The notes beneath the pieces are model-generated. The model searched no databases, had not been told where the DNA came from, and saw only the letters and a list, made by a program, of their open reading frames with translations. This document shows, piece by piece, positions 1-6,099 of a DNA stretch of 8,218 nt; within the stretch, counting starts at the first letter, position 1; each line of letters opens with the position of its first letter. The translations under genes and the position numbers were made by a program. This stretch comes from Paratissierella segnis (GTDB lineage: Bacteria; Bacillota; Clostridia; Tissierellales; Tissierellaceae). The stretch spans positions 1-8,218 of the forward strand of contig NZ_JACRTG010000022.1 of the NCBI RefSeq assembly GCF_014385195.1, in the 5' to 3' direction.

Positions 1-932
1 CTTTGAAGCATTTTCTCCATTCCCCCTTCAAAGCCCCAAAGAGGAACATTGCTATCCATGGTTGTGGAGGATGCGTTGTATGGATATTGATCAACTGTAA
101 CGTCATATCCCTCCCGCCTTGCCTTTTCAATCATTGCAACAGTTGTTTTGCAGTCAAGCTCCCAATGAGTTTTCCTTGTAACTTTATGATGGGATATTTC
201 CAGAGGCACCCCTGAGCGTTTGCAAACCTCGAGAGCCTCCTTCACAGCCTCCACAGTCTTTGTGGCCTCATCACGCATATGAGTGGCATAAAATCCGCTA
301 TAACTCTTCAATTCCTTAACCAGTTCTGTCATTTCATCCACATCAGAGAAACATCCAGGAGGATAAATCAGTCCGCTAGACATACCATATGCTCCGTCGT
401 CCATGGCCTGCCTCAATAATTGAATCATTTCTTTCATTTCAATTTCATTGGGTTTTCGGTCTTCAAATCCCATGACAGCCAGCCTTATGGTACCATGACC
501 TATCAATGTTCCAAAATTAGTACTTGTGCCTTCACTTTCCAGTCTTCCCAAATACTCTGAAAGCCTTTTCCAATTATATTCCAAATGTCCAGCATAATCC
601 TTGAGCAACTTTACTTTGTCAGGATTTACTGGTGCAGGGGAGATTCCACAATTTCCACCTATTTCTGTTGTAATCCCTTGCAAAATTCTACTTTCCGCTA
701 GTGGGTAATCAAACAAAGTACTGTCACTGTGACAATGGATATCTATAAATCCCGGAACAAGGTACCGATCCTCAGCATCTACGGTTTCTTTCGAATCAGT
801 TCCTTCAAGAATTCCAATTCTTTCTATTCTACCATCATTTATTCCCACATCTCCTCGAAACCAAGGTGCATTTGTACCATCAATAATTCTGGCATTTTTA
901 ATAATTAAATCGTACACATAACCATTTTTCAT
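1..932 (-). CDS. N-acyl-D-amino-acid deacylase (D-aminoacylase family amidohydrolase), 3'-truncated by window edge
   Basis: The reading frame is open from an ATG at 932 to the left edge: 310 codons with no stop. The known family runs about 480-530 residues, so roughly the last third lies outside. Metal-dependent amidohydrolases of this type remove the acyl group from N-acyl-D-amino acids in the cytoplasm. Visible landmarks are the beta-strand start (LIIKNARIIDG, 9-19), GFIDIHCHSD (61-70) with the HxH pair H66/H68, GGNCGIS with C95, ATHMRDE with H218, and EISHHK with H248. Cys95, His218 and His248 sit almost exactly where the characterised Alcaligenes enzyme has its zinc ligands (C96, H220, H250). 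The catalytic Asp expected near residue 366 is beyond the edge. An AAGGAAG sequence 9 nt upstream supports this ATG. An in-frame ATG at 956 is a less likely start. It is the fourth gene of the operon, 84 nt after the M55 peptidase. The acyl-group or side-chain preference is unknown. Confidence 0.92.
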   Translation of the reverse strand, partial: MKNGYVYDLIIKNARIIDGTNAPWFRGDVGINDGRIERIGILEGTDSKETVDAEDRYLVPGFIDIHCHSDSTLFDYPLAESRILQGITTEIGGNCGISPAPVNPDKVKLLKDYAGHLEYNWKRLSEYLGRLESEGTSTNFGTLIGHGTIRLAVMGFEDRKPNEIEMKEMIQLLRQAMDDGAYGMSSGLIYPPGCFSDVDEMTELVKELKSYSGFYATHMRDEATKTVEAVKEALEVCKRSGVPLEISHHKVTRKTHWELDCKTTVAMIEKARREGYDVTVDQYPYNASSTTMDSNVPLWGFEGGMEKMLQ

Positions 933-1016
933 TATAAAGCGCTTCCTTATAATCATTCTACTTTCTTATACAATACAAATATTTGTCATAACAGGTAGTA
1001 AAAAATCAAAAAGCTT
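933..1016 (-). promoter_or_regulatory. 84-nt gap before the deacylase gene with two small dyads
   Basis: This is the only loose junction in the operon. It holds a perfect 12-bp palindrome, ACAAATATTTGT, at 975-986. It also holds the imperfect dyad TTATAA (932-937) / TTATAA (947-952), centred near the perfect 8-mer AAGCGCTT (937-944). The second element covers the Shine-Dalgarno sequence (AAGGAAG) of the deacylase. It resembles the core of a CcpA cre site, but the flanks fit the cre consensus poorly. No convincing -35/-10 pair or terminator with a T-run is visible, so read-through from the upstream genes is the default expectation. Either element may tune deacylase expression separately; that is inference only. 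Confidence 0.3.
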
Positions 1017-1814
1017 CTATATTCCGGTCATGAACATATGTGCAACACTTAATTCCCAAGGTGTTTTTGCTATATATTCCACCATATTACTGTCTATTTG
1101 TTTTGCTCCTGGATACCACGATGCTCTTCTGGCATTTTGATGCTCTTTGAAATTAATAACCATATTATATTCTTTTTCAATTGGCATTAATCCAATTTCA
1201 GCTTCCAATGCTTTTTTGACGGCTTTTTCAATTTTTTCTATAGCTTCTTTTGGGTGAATATTCCATGCAGCATTACCAATTCCTTTCTTTGTAGCTACAG
1301 TTACAATTTCAGGGTGACTTTTTTTCGCAAGCTGGCATATACCGGCGTCTCCTGAAATAAAAACAGAAGGAACATTGTGAGCTGTTGCCCAAAGTGCATT
1401 TAATAAAAACTCCGAAGCTAATTCTCCATTGATTTTTATCCAGTTGAATAAATCATGTTCAATAGTATGGGCGAGGGAACTTGTATCACTTCCTTCCGGA
1501 GAATGATACCCAATGTAAATAGCTGCATCAAAGCTTTCATCTAAACCACCCATCATGGATGCCGGAGAGGTCATCCAGCCTCGGATTAGCTGCACACCTT
1601 CAGGTAGTTGTCCTATATCTATATTTAAAGCATCTTCGTGTCCATCTTTAACAACAACTTCGTAACCAAGTTTCATAGCTGCTCTGCATGCTGCTGCAAC
1701 CTCTAGAGTCATTTGCTTACAAGCAGATTCATAGCCTTGACCTCCATACCTTGTTTCACACCAACTGGTAACACCAGTCACACCCTCTATATCGGCACTA
1801 ATAAATACTTTCAT
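1017..1814 (-). CDS. dppA: M55-family zinc D-aminopeptidase (DppA-like)
   Basis: This is a 265-residue soluble protein with no signal peptide, close to the 274 residues of Bacillus subtilis DppA. DppA-type enzymes form barrel-shaped decamers and release N-terminal D-amino acids (such as D-Ala) from short peptides in the cytoplasm. The N-terminal signature is SADIEG, with D8 and E10 as zinc ligands. The remaining ligands can be matched: H59 (KDGHED), H104 (IGYH) and E135 (SEFLLNA). H116 in SLAHTIEH corresponds to the catalytic histidine at 115 of DppA. All key residues are present, so the enzyme should be active. The ATG has a GGGAGGT Shine-Dalgarno 4-5 nt upstream and lies 14 nt after the stop of the DmpA-family gene, so the two are co-transcribed. 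Unlike the B. subtilis dpp operon, it is not beside an ABC dipeptide transporter; the permease here is a single-component APC carrier. The symbol reflects family membership; orthology to dppA in the strict sense is not shown. Confidence 0.93.
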   Translation of the reverse strand: MKVFISADIEGVTGVTSWCETRYGGQGYESACKQMTLEVAAACRAAMKLGYEVVVKDGHEDALNIDIGQLPEGVQLIRGWMTSPASMMGGLDESFDAAIYIGYHSPEGSDTSSLAHTIEHDLFNWIKINGELASEFLLNALWATAHNVPSVFISGDAGICQLAKKSHPEIVTVATKKGIGNAAWNIHPKEAIEKIEKAVKKALEAEIGLMPIEKEYNMVINFKEHQNARRASWYPGAKQIDSNMVEYIAKTPWELSVAHMFMTGI

Positions 1815-1828
1815 TTTTACCTCCCATT

Positions 1829-2857
1829 CTATAAAAATTCTTTTAAAGCAAATACTTCCTTACCCCTGATGCCCTTTACAGTTCCAGCATGATAAATTGA
1901 ACTAATTACTGCTTCTTCTACCACTTCTGCAGTTGCTTCAAAAACTTTGTCTATGGCATCATCATAAAACATCTTGGTTTCAATGATATTTTTTTCACTG
2001 TAATGCGGTATTATATTAGTGTTAGAAAAAGCAATTGCAATGTCTCCACTGCCGTTTCCAATGAATGAACCAGTCCTACTCAAAGCTACGGTGGCTCGTT
2101 TTGCTACCCGCTTTAATTGTCTTTCATTGAGCGGTATATCTGTTGCTATGATTATAATAACTGATCCCTTTTCAGCTATGCTTCTAGGTACTGTTTGCTC
2201 AGTATCAATTCTTCTGCCATCTATCATCAAATTTCCCGGCATTCCAAAATTAGACATCAAAATTGCTCCAATAGTATATTCTTTATCATCGCAGGATACA
2301 ATCCTTGAAGCCGATCCAATTCCGCCTTTTACGCCTAGACAACACATTCCGGTACCTGCCCCTACTGCACCTTCTTCAAATACATCAGCACAATTTTCCA
2401 ATGCTTGTAATACATTCTCTTCTGTAACGTGCATCCCTCTGATGTCGTTTAATTCACCGTCATTACATTCTGTAACAACGCAATTTACTGTGCCCGTAGT
2501 CGTTCCTATGTCCTCGTTATCCTTTAGCATATATTTCGTTAATGCATTAATAGCTGTGCCTACTCCAAATGTATTTGTCATTATAATCGGTGTTTCAATG
2601 GTTCCTAATTCTTCAATCTGAATCAGACCAACACTTTTCCCAAATCCATTTATTATTGAAGTTCCAGCTAATACTTTGTTCCTGAAAATATTTCCTGTAT
2701 GGGGTAAAATAGCTGTGACTCCTGTATGAATGTCCTTTTCTTCATTTGTTAAAGTTATATGCCCTACTTTCACATTGGGAACATCTGTAATTAGGTTTCT
2801 TTCACCTTTTTTAAATTTACTACGAATATTTACTTCACAGTTTCTAGGTAAACCCAT
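1829..2857 (-). CDS. DmpA/P1-family N-terminal-nucleophile aminopeptidase
   Basis: A 342-residue protein of the DmpA/BapA (peptidase family P1, S58) superfamily, which is related in fold to ArgJ. Members are made as an inactive precursor that cuts itself before a Ser, giving alpha and beta chains; the freed Ser is the nucleophile. Characterised members release L- or D-residues (DmpA) or beta-amino acids (BapA) from peptide N-termini. Here the N-terminal core ITDVPNVKVGH (23-33) is followed by NTFGVGTA (95-102), GMCCLGVKGGIGSASR (170-185) and SNFG (202-205), whose Asn matches the oxyanion-hole Asn. The predicted cleavage is G231/S232 in EKGSVIIIIATD, giving chains of about 231 and 111 residues. 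GNGSGD (267-272) matches the second catalytic Ser-x-acid motif, with Asp where BapA has Glu. There is no signal peptide. An AAGGAGG sequence lies 8 nt upstream of the ATG, immediately after the permease stop, so translation is probably linked. Stereo- and beta-specificity cannot be decided from the sequence. Confidence 0.9.
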   Translation of the reverse strand: MGLPRNCEVNIRSKFKKGERNLITDVPNVKVGHITLTNEEKDIHTGVTAILPHTGNIFRNKVLAGTSIINGFGKSVGLIQIEELGTIETPIIMTNTFGVGTAINALTKYMLKDNEDIGTTTGTVNCVVTECNDGELNDIRGMHVTEENVLQALENCADVFEEGAVGAGTGMCCLGVKGGIGSASRIVSCDDKEYTIGAILMSNFGMPGNLMIDGRRIDTEQTVPRSIAEKGSVIIIIATDIPLNERQLKRVAKRATVALSRTGSFIGNGSGDIAIAFSNTNIIPHYSEKNIIETKMFYDDAIDKVFEATAEVVEEAVISSIYHAGTVKGIRGKEVFALKEFL

Positions 2858-2874
2858 TTCTTAAGCCTCCTTAT

Positions 2875-4263
2875 TTATAATGCATTTTTTTCTGCTTTTA
2901 GCTTCCTATCAAATATAAAATAAACAACTACTCCAATAGCCGGTACTACTAACCCAATTAAAGCTGTAATAGGATCTTCCATTAAACTATTAATCATCAA
3001 TCCTGTAAACAGGGCAATACAAATAATGACTGTAACAGGATATCCCCAGGCTTTATAAGGTCGTTCAAGATTTGGAAATTTCTTTCTGTATACAATAACA
3101 GCCACTACTCCTAATACATTGAATAGCATTCCGGTAAATACTACTAGAGAGGTTAATTGGTCTAAATTTCTTAAAAGAACTAACACAATTGCAATAACCG
3201 CCTGACCAATTAATGATGTCGTAGGAACGTTGTATTTAGGATGTAGTTGTCCATAACTCTTAAAAAAATGACCTTCTTTTGCCATAGCATAATAGTTACG
3301 GGGAAAAGCAATAATCATCCCGTTTAGAGAACTAAACATGGCAATGATCATGGTTGTAAGCACCAAACTTCCACCTATGCTGCCGAAGATACTTTTTGCA
3401 GCTTCTGTTCCTAGGTATAAATTTCCGCCTTCAATCATGTTTACAATTTGTTCATGTGGAATAACCTTGTATATTGCAAAATTGAATAAAGTATAAATCA
3501 AGGTGATAGCCCCTATACCAATCAATAACGCTTTTGGCAAATTCTTCGCTGGATCTTTCATCTCTTCAGCAAGAGAATTTAAGTTAGTCCAACCTTCATA
3601 TGCCCATAGGGTGGCCACTGTAGCAAATGCAATCATACCAATTATTTCACTAAAACTAACGTTCCCACTTCCGGCGGGGATAAAACTTAAATCAGGACTT
3701 TCCTTACCGAACAGAAGTGCCCCAAATATAATTAAAAAAATAGGAATTAATTTTGCAATCATTGAGATATTCTGCAATATTTTCCCTTGTTTAATTCCTA
3801 GTGAATTATATGCCGTCAATCCAACAATTAATGCTATAGCTATTACTTTTATTGCAAAATCTGACAATGAAAAGTATCCTCTCAATGCAGTTGGTAGTGC
3901 AATGGCCACTGCTGAAATTGATCCTGCACCACTGAGCAGCCAACTTGTGAAGCCAAACATATAGCCTACAATGGGGTGATAAGCTTCATCTAAATAAACA
4001 ACCAACCCCCCTGATTTAGGACAAGATGCTCCTAATTCTGCAAAGCATAGCCCTCCAAGCAGGGATACGATTCCTCCAATTATCCAGCATAGCAAAGACA
4101 ATCCCATACTCATTTGAGTTCGTTCCAATACATATGAGCCTAAATAAAAAATTCCTGAACCAATCATAATTCCACCAATGATGCTCACGCCATCAAAAAC
4201 GCCGATTTCACTTTTAAATCCAGTTTCTTTAGCCGCTGTTTCCAGATTTTCTTTTGGATTCAT
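2875..4263 (-). CDS. APC-superfamily amino acid permease (LAT/SteT/YfnA-like)
   Basis: A 462-residue, highly hydrophobic protein with about 12 predicted membrane helices and a short cytoplasmic N-terminus, the usual size for the family. The first helix carries the diagnostic substrate-binding turn GGIMIGSGIF (30-39). Helix 6 and its following loop read WAYEGWTNLN...AEEMKDPAKNLPKAL (220-246), which is characteristic of the LAT-type branch (compare B. subtilis SteT). HPKYNVPTTS (341-350) and RPYKAWGYPV (401-410) are further family landmarks. It should bring amino acids or small derivatives across the cell membrane, by proton symport or exchange. It is the first gene of the operon and is followed by three peptide/acyl hydrolases, so a D-amino acid, an N-acyl-amino acid or a dipeptide are all possible cargoes; none is proven. 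The ATG has AAGGAGG 7 nt upstream. A sigma-54 promoter lies about 60 nt upstream. Confidence 0.93.
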   Translation of the reverse strand: MNPKENLETAAKETGFKSEIGVFDGVSIIGGIMIGSGIFYLGSYVLERTQMSMGLSLLCWIIGGIVSLLGGLCFAELGASCPKSGGLVVYLDEAYHPIVGYMFGFTSWLLSGAGSISAVAIALPTALRGYFSLSDFAIKVIAIALIVGLTAYNSLGIKQGKILQNISMIAKLIPIFLIIFGALLFGKESPDLSFIPAGSGNVSFSEIIGMIAFATVATLWAYEGWTNLNSLAEEMKDPAKNLPKALLIGIGAITLIYTLFNFAIYKVIPHEQIVNMIEGGNLYLGTEAAKSIFGSIGGSLVLTTMIIAMFSSLNGMIIAFPRNYYAMAKEGHFFKSYGQLHPKYNVPTTSLIGQAVIAIVLVLLRNLDQLTSLVVFTGMLFNVLGVVAVIVYRKKFPNLERPYKAWGYPVTVIICIALFTGLMINSLMEDPITALIGLVVPAIGVVVYFIFDRKLKAEKNAL

Positions 4264-4322
4264 ATTTCTTCCTCCTTAAATATTATTATAATTTATGATG
4301 CTATACTTCATATTTTAAATAT

Positions 4323-4338
4323 TGCAAAAATAATGCCA
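4323..4338 (-). promoter_or_regulatory. Sigma-54 (-24/-12) promoter of the permease operon
   Basis: The minus strand reads TGGCAT-N5-TTGCA, matching the sigma-54 consensus TGGCAC-N5-TTGCA/T in all but one base. The invariant GG (4337-4336) and GC (4325-4324) are separated by exactly the required 10 nt. The start site should fall near 4312, giving a leader of about 49 nt before the permease ATG at 4263, with room for its Shine-Dalgarno. A sigma-54 activator is encoded in the same window, which makes a chance match unlikely. Confidence 0.85.
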
Positions 4339-4380
4339 ATTTAAAAATCGTTGAAAAGCTGTGAAATCTATAAATTGGAT

Positions 4381-4400
4381 ATTAAAAAAGGCTTTTTAAT
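4381..4400. repeat. Inverted repeat ATTAAAAA-AGGC-TTTTTAAT
   Basis: Perfect 8-bp arms (4381-4388 and 4393-4400) flank a 4-nt centre. It lies about 70-90 bp upstream of the predicted permease start site. The stem is pure A/T and no T-run follows, so it is a poor terminator and more likely a protein-binding or bent-DNA element, if it is functional at all. Confidence 0.4.
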
Positions 4401-4430
4401 CCTAATTAAACCTATTTAGACCTATTTTAT
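4401..4430. repeat. Three tandem 10-bp imperfect direct repeats
   Basis: CCTAATTAAA, CCTATTTAGA and CCTATTTTAT lie head to tail, each starting with CCTA. The 10-bp period places the units on the same face of the helix. They lie between the sigma-54 promoter and the upstream 32-bp dyad. They could be binding sites for the activator or for an architectural protein; this is inference from spacing only. Confidence 0.4.
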
Positions 4431-4484
4431 ATAAAATTATATGTAAAGTTAATACGGTGTTTTTTGATCAAGCACATGATTGTG

Positions 4485-4516
4485 ATTCTCTGTCATTTTA
4501 TATGATAACAGAGTAT
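4485..4516. promoter_or_regulatory. Candidate activator (enhancer) site: 32-bp dyad with CTCTGT/ACAGAG arms
   Basis: ATTCTCTGT (4485-4493) and ACAGAGTAT (4508-4516) are inverted copies matching at 8 of 9 positions, separated by 14 nt. The centre lies about 190 bp upstream of the predicted leftward start site, within the usual 80-200 bp reach of sigma-54 enhancer sites, and about 95 bp upstream of the rightward start. It is the longest mixed-sequence dyad in the region, which makes it the best candidate for the operator of the linked regulator. Confidence 0.45.
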
Positions 4517-4547
4517 TTAATATATAGGATAATATATGCCTTTATCT

Positions 4548-4584
4548 TTGTCACCTTTTCTTTTTTAATGGTATAATAATTGCA
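4548..4584 (+). promoter_or_regulatory. Promoter of the serine hydrolase gene: sigma-A type, overlapped by a sigma-54-like match
   Basis: A perfect extended -10, TGGTATAAT (4569-4577), lies 18 nt after TTGTCA (4548-4553), which is 5/6 to the -35 consensus. This is a convincing sigma-A promoter starting near 4584. The same bases also read TGGTAT-N5-TTGCA (4569-4584), with the GG (4570-4571) and GC (4582-4583) exactly 10 nt apart, a near sigma-54 match that lacks the conserved C after GG. The sigma-A reading is preferred. The leader is about 30-40 nt and carries AGGAGGT at 4612-4618. Confidence 0.65.
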
Positions 4585-4626
4585 ATACTTTAACATTATT
4601 AAAATCCGTATAGGAGGTATTAATAT

Positions 4627-6099
4627 ATGAAGAATATCGACGAACAGTTCATTAAAAGGGAAATGGACTTCTGGAATGTGCCAGGATTATCTTTGAGCAT
4701 TGTAAAAAAAGGCCATGAGCCTTATATTAAATCCTTTGGTTGGAGAGACAAAGAAAACCAACTGGGGGTAACGGACACTACTCTTTTTGGTATAGCTTCC
4801 TGTTCAAAGGCCATGACTTCTGCTGTAATTGCCATTTTGATAGCTGAAGGTAAATTGGATTATGATGTCCCCATTATAAATTACATTCCCGATTTTGCAA
4901 TGATGGATGAAGACGCAACTAAGAGAATGACACTCCGAGATATGCTGTGCCACAGAACAGGTCTTGGCGGACATGATGCTATATGGCCTGTACCAAAAAC
5001 GTTGAAAGAATTCTCTCAACTCTTTTCACATCTTCAACCTAACTCCCCTTTTAGAAGCAAACCTCAATACAGCAATATCATCTACGCTGTAATAGGCTAT
5101 ATTGCAGAAACCGTAACTGGACAATCATGGCCTGACTTAATGAAAAATTATTTATTTAATCCATTAAATATGACTCTAGCCAATTGCCAAGCAAAGGAGA
5201 TGGCAGATTTTAGAAATTTTGCTCATCCATATCAGGTATTGGACGGTAAGCTTACTAAACTTCCTGTCTGGAATGTGGATGTTGTCGCTCCAGCTGCATC
5301 CGTTAACTGTACGGCAATAGATATGAGTAAATGGCTGACCTTCCTTATCAATAAAGGACGAACGAGCAATGGAATTCAGCTGATTCCAGAGGATATTTTT
5401 AAAACTATGATCACTAAACAAGTGGATTTCGAAGATTATTTTGAGTCTGATTCGGAATTATATGCTACAGATGGATACGCAATGGGATGGAAAACAGGTA
5501 AATACAGGGGAAAATCAATTTGTAGACACACAGGAAAAATCGAAGGATATAGCTGTATACAAGCCTTTATGCCAGATGATGATTTAGGAATCTCAATTAT
5601 GATGAACTTACATTCCCCTACCGTTGCTATTATGCATACGATTCTTTACAGCACCATAGATTCTCTGTTGAATCTCCCTAGGATTAACTGGACATACAAA
5701 TTCAGAGATGACAAAAAACCCACAGCGGAAGACTATAAAGATTGTCACGTTGATGTCTTTCATTCTATTTATCCGGATGCTATTCCAAACGAAATGCCAT
5801 CTCACAAGCTTATGAAATCATATATGGCACACTCATATGAAGGCATATATTATAATTCTGGATATGGTTTTATGAAAATAGTATCTCAAGACGATAAATT
5901 ATATATGAAATACCGAGACATGTTTTTACTTATAAAACCTTATTGGTCGGGTAATTTCCGAGTTGATAATGTAAAGGAGGATATATTGACCATGTCCATT
6001 CCATTGAACTTTATTTGCAATGAGGAACAGAAAAGCATCGGTCTAAGAATTCGTTTTGAGCCTTTGATTGACGACATCGTATTTTTTAAAAAAAATTAG
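4627..6099 (+). CDS. Cytoplasmic serine hydrolase, class C beta-lactamase / S12 peptidase family
   Basis: A 490-residue protein. Residues 1-345 form a beta-lactamase/D-Ala-D-Ala-carboxypeptidase-like domain, and residues about 395-490 resemble the DUF3471 beta-barrel extension (YEGIYYNSGYG at 404-414). The active-site Ser-x-x-Lys is S58-K61 (ASCSK), followed by LCHRTGL (107-113), the Tyr-x-Asn motif YSN (148-150), and HTG (301-303) in place of KTG, as is usual for esterase- and peptidase-like members. The set is intact, so it should be catalytically competent. There is no signal peptide or membrane helix, so it acts in the cytoplasm and is unlikely to be a true beta-lactamase or penicillin-binding protein. 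The S12 family includes D-aminopeptidase, D-amino-acid amidase and D-peptidase, which would suit the neighbouring D-peptide hydrolases; an esterase or amidase on another substrate is equally possible. The ATG has AGGAGGT 8 nt upstream. It is divergent from the permease operon and convergent with the regulator. Confidence 0.9.
   Translation: MKNIDEQFIKREMDFWNVPGLSLSIVKKGHEPYIKSFGWRDKENQLGVTDTTLFGIASCSKAMTSAVIAILIAEGKLDYDVPIINYIPDFAMMDEDATKRMTLRDMLCHRTGLGGHDAIWPVPKTLKEFSQLFSHLQPNSPFRSKPQYSNIIYAVIGYIAETVTGQSWPDLMKNYLFNPLNMTLANCQAKEMADFRNFAHPYQVLDGKLTKLPVWNVDVVAPAASVNCTAIDMSKWLTFLINKGRTSNGIQLIPEDIFKTMITKQVDFEDYFESDSELYATDGYAMGWKTGKYRGKSICRHTGKIEGYSCIQAFMPDDDLGISIMMNLHSPTVAIMHTILYSTIDSLLNLPRINWTYKFRDDKKPTAEDYKDCHVDVFHSIYPDAIPNEMPSHKLMKSYMAHSYEGIYYNSGYGFMKIVSQDDKLYMKYRDMFLLIKPYWSGNFRVDNVKEDILTMSIPLNFICNEEQKSIGLRIRFEPLIDDIVFFKKN

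Larger units (their letters stand above)
4264..4626. promoter_or_regulatory. Divergent control region between permease operon and serine hydrolase
   Basis: These 363 nt contain no plausible gene and are very AT-rich. From left to right they hold the permease Shine-Dalgarno, a sigma-54 promoter facing left, a hairpin-like dyad (4381-4400), three 10-bp tandem repeats (4401-4430), a weak AT palindrome (4429-4442), a 32-bp dyad with CTCTGT/ACAGAG arms (4485-4516), and a sigma-A-type promoter with a Shine-Dalgarno (AGGAGGT, 4612-4618) facing right. The length and symmetry suit an enhancer region for the sigma-54 activator encoded at 6086-8125. No riboswitch, small RNA or terminator is evident. Confidence 0.6.

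Noticed and set aside
3..215. 70-codon plus-strand open frame at the left edge
   Set aside because: Antisense to the deacylase, whose zinc motifs and continuous frame explain the region.
2019..2621. 200-codon open frame on the plus strand
   Set aside because: It lies antisense inside the DmpA-family gene, has no Shine-Dalgarno and low-complexity hydrophobic content; the minus-strand frame carries the family motifs.
3503..3964. 153-codon open frame on the plus strand
   Set aside because: Antisense to the permease; the apparent hydrophobic stretches are the mirror of membrane-helix codons.
4285..4290. TATAAT on the minus strand as a sigma-A -10 for the permease operon
   Set aside because: No acceptable -35 hexamer at 16-18 nt (it reads about ATATGA), and the sigma-54 element is far better.
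4429..4442. ATATAA-AA-TTATAT palindrome as an operator
   Set aside because: It contains only A and T in a very AT-rich region, so chance occurrence is likely.
5974..5994. Internal AAGGAGG followed by ATG inside the serine hydrolase
   Set aside because: It encodes part of the DUF3471-like domain in frame; an internal start would give only a fragment of about 35 residues.
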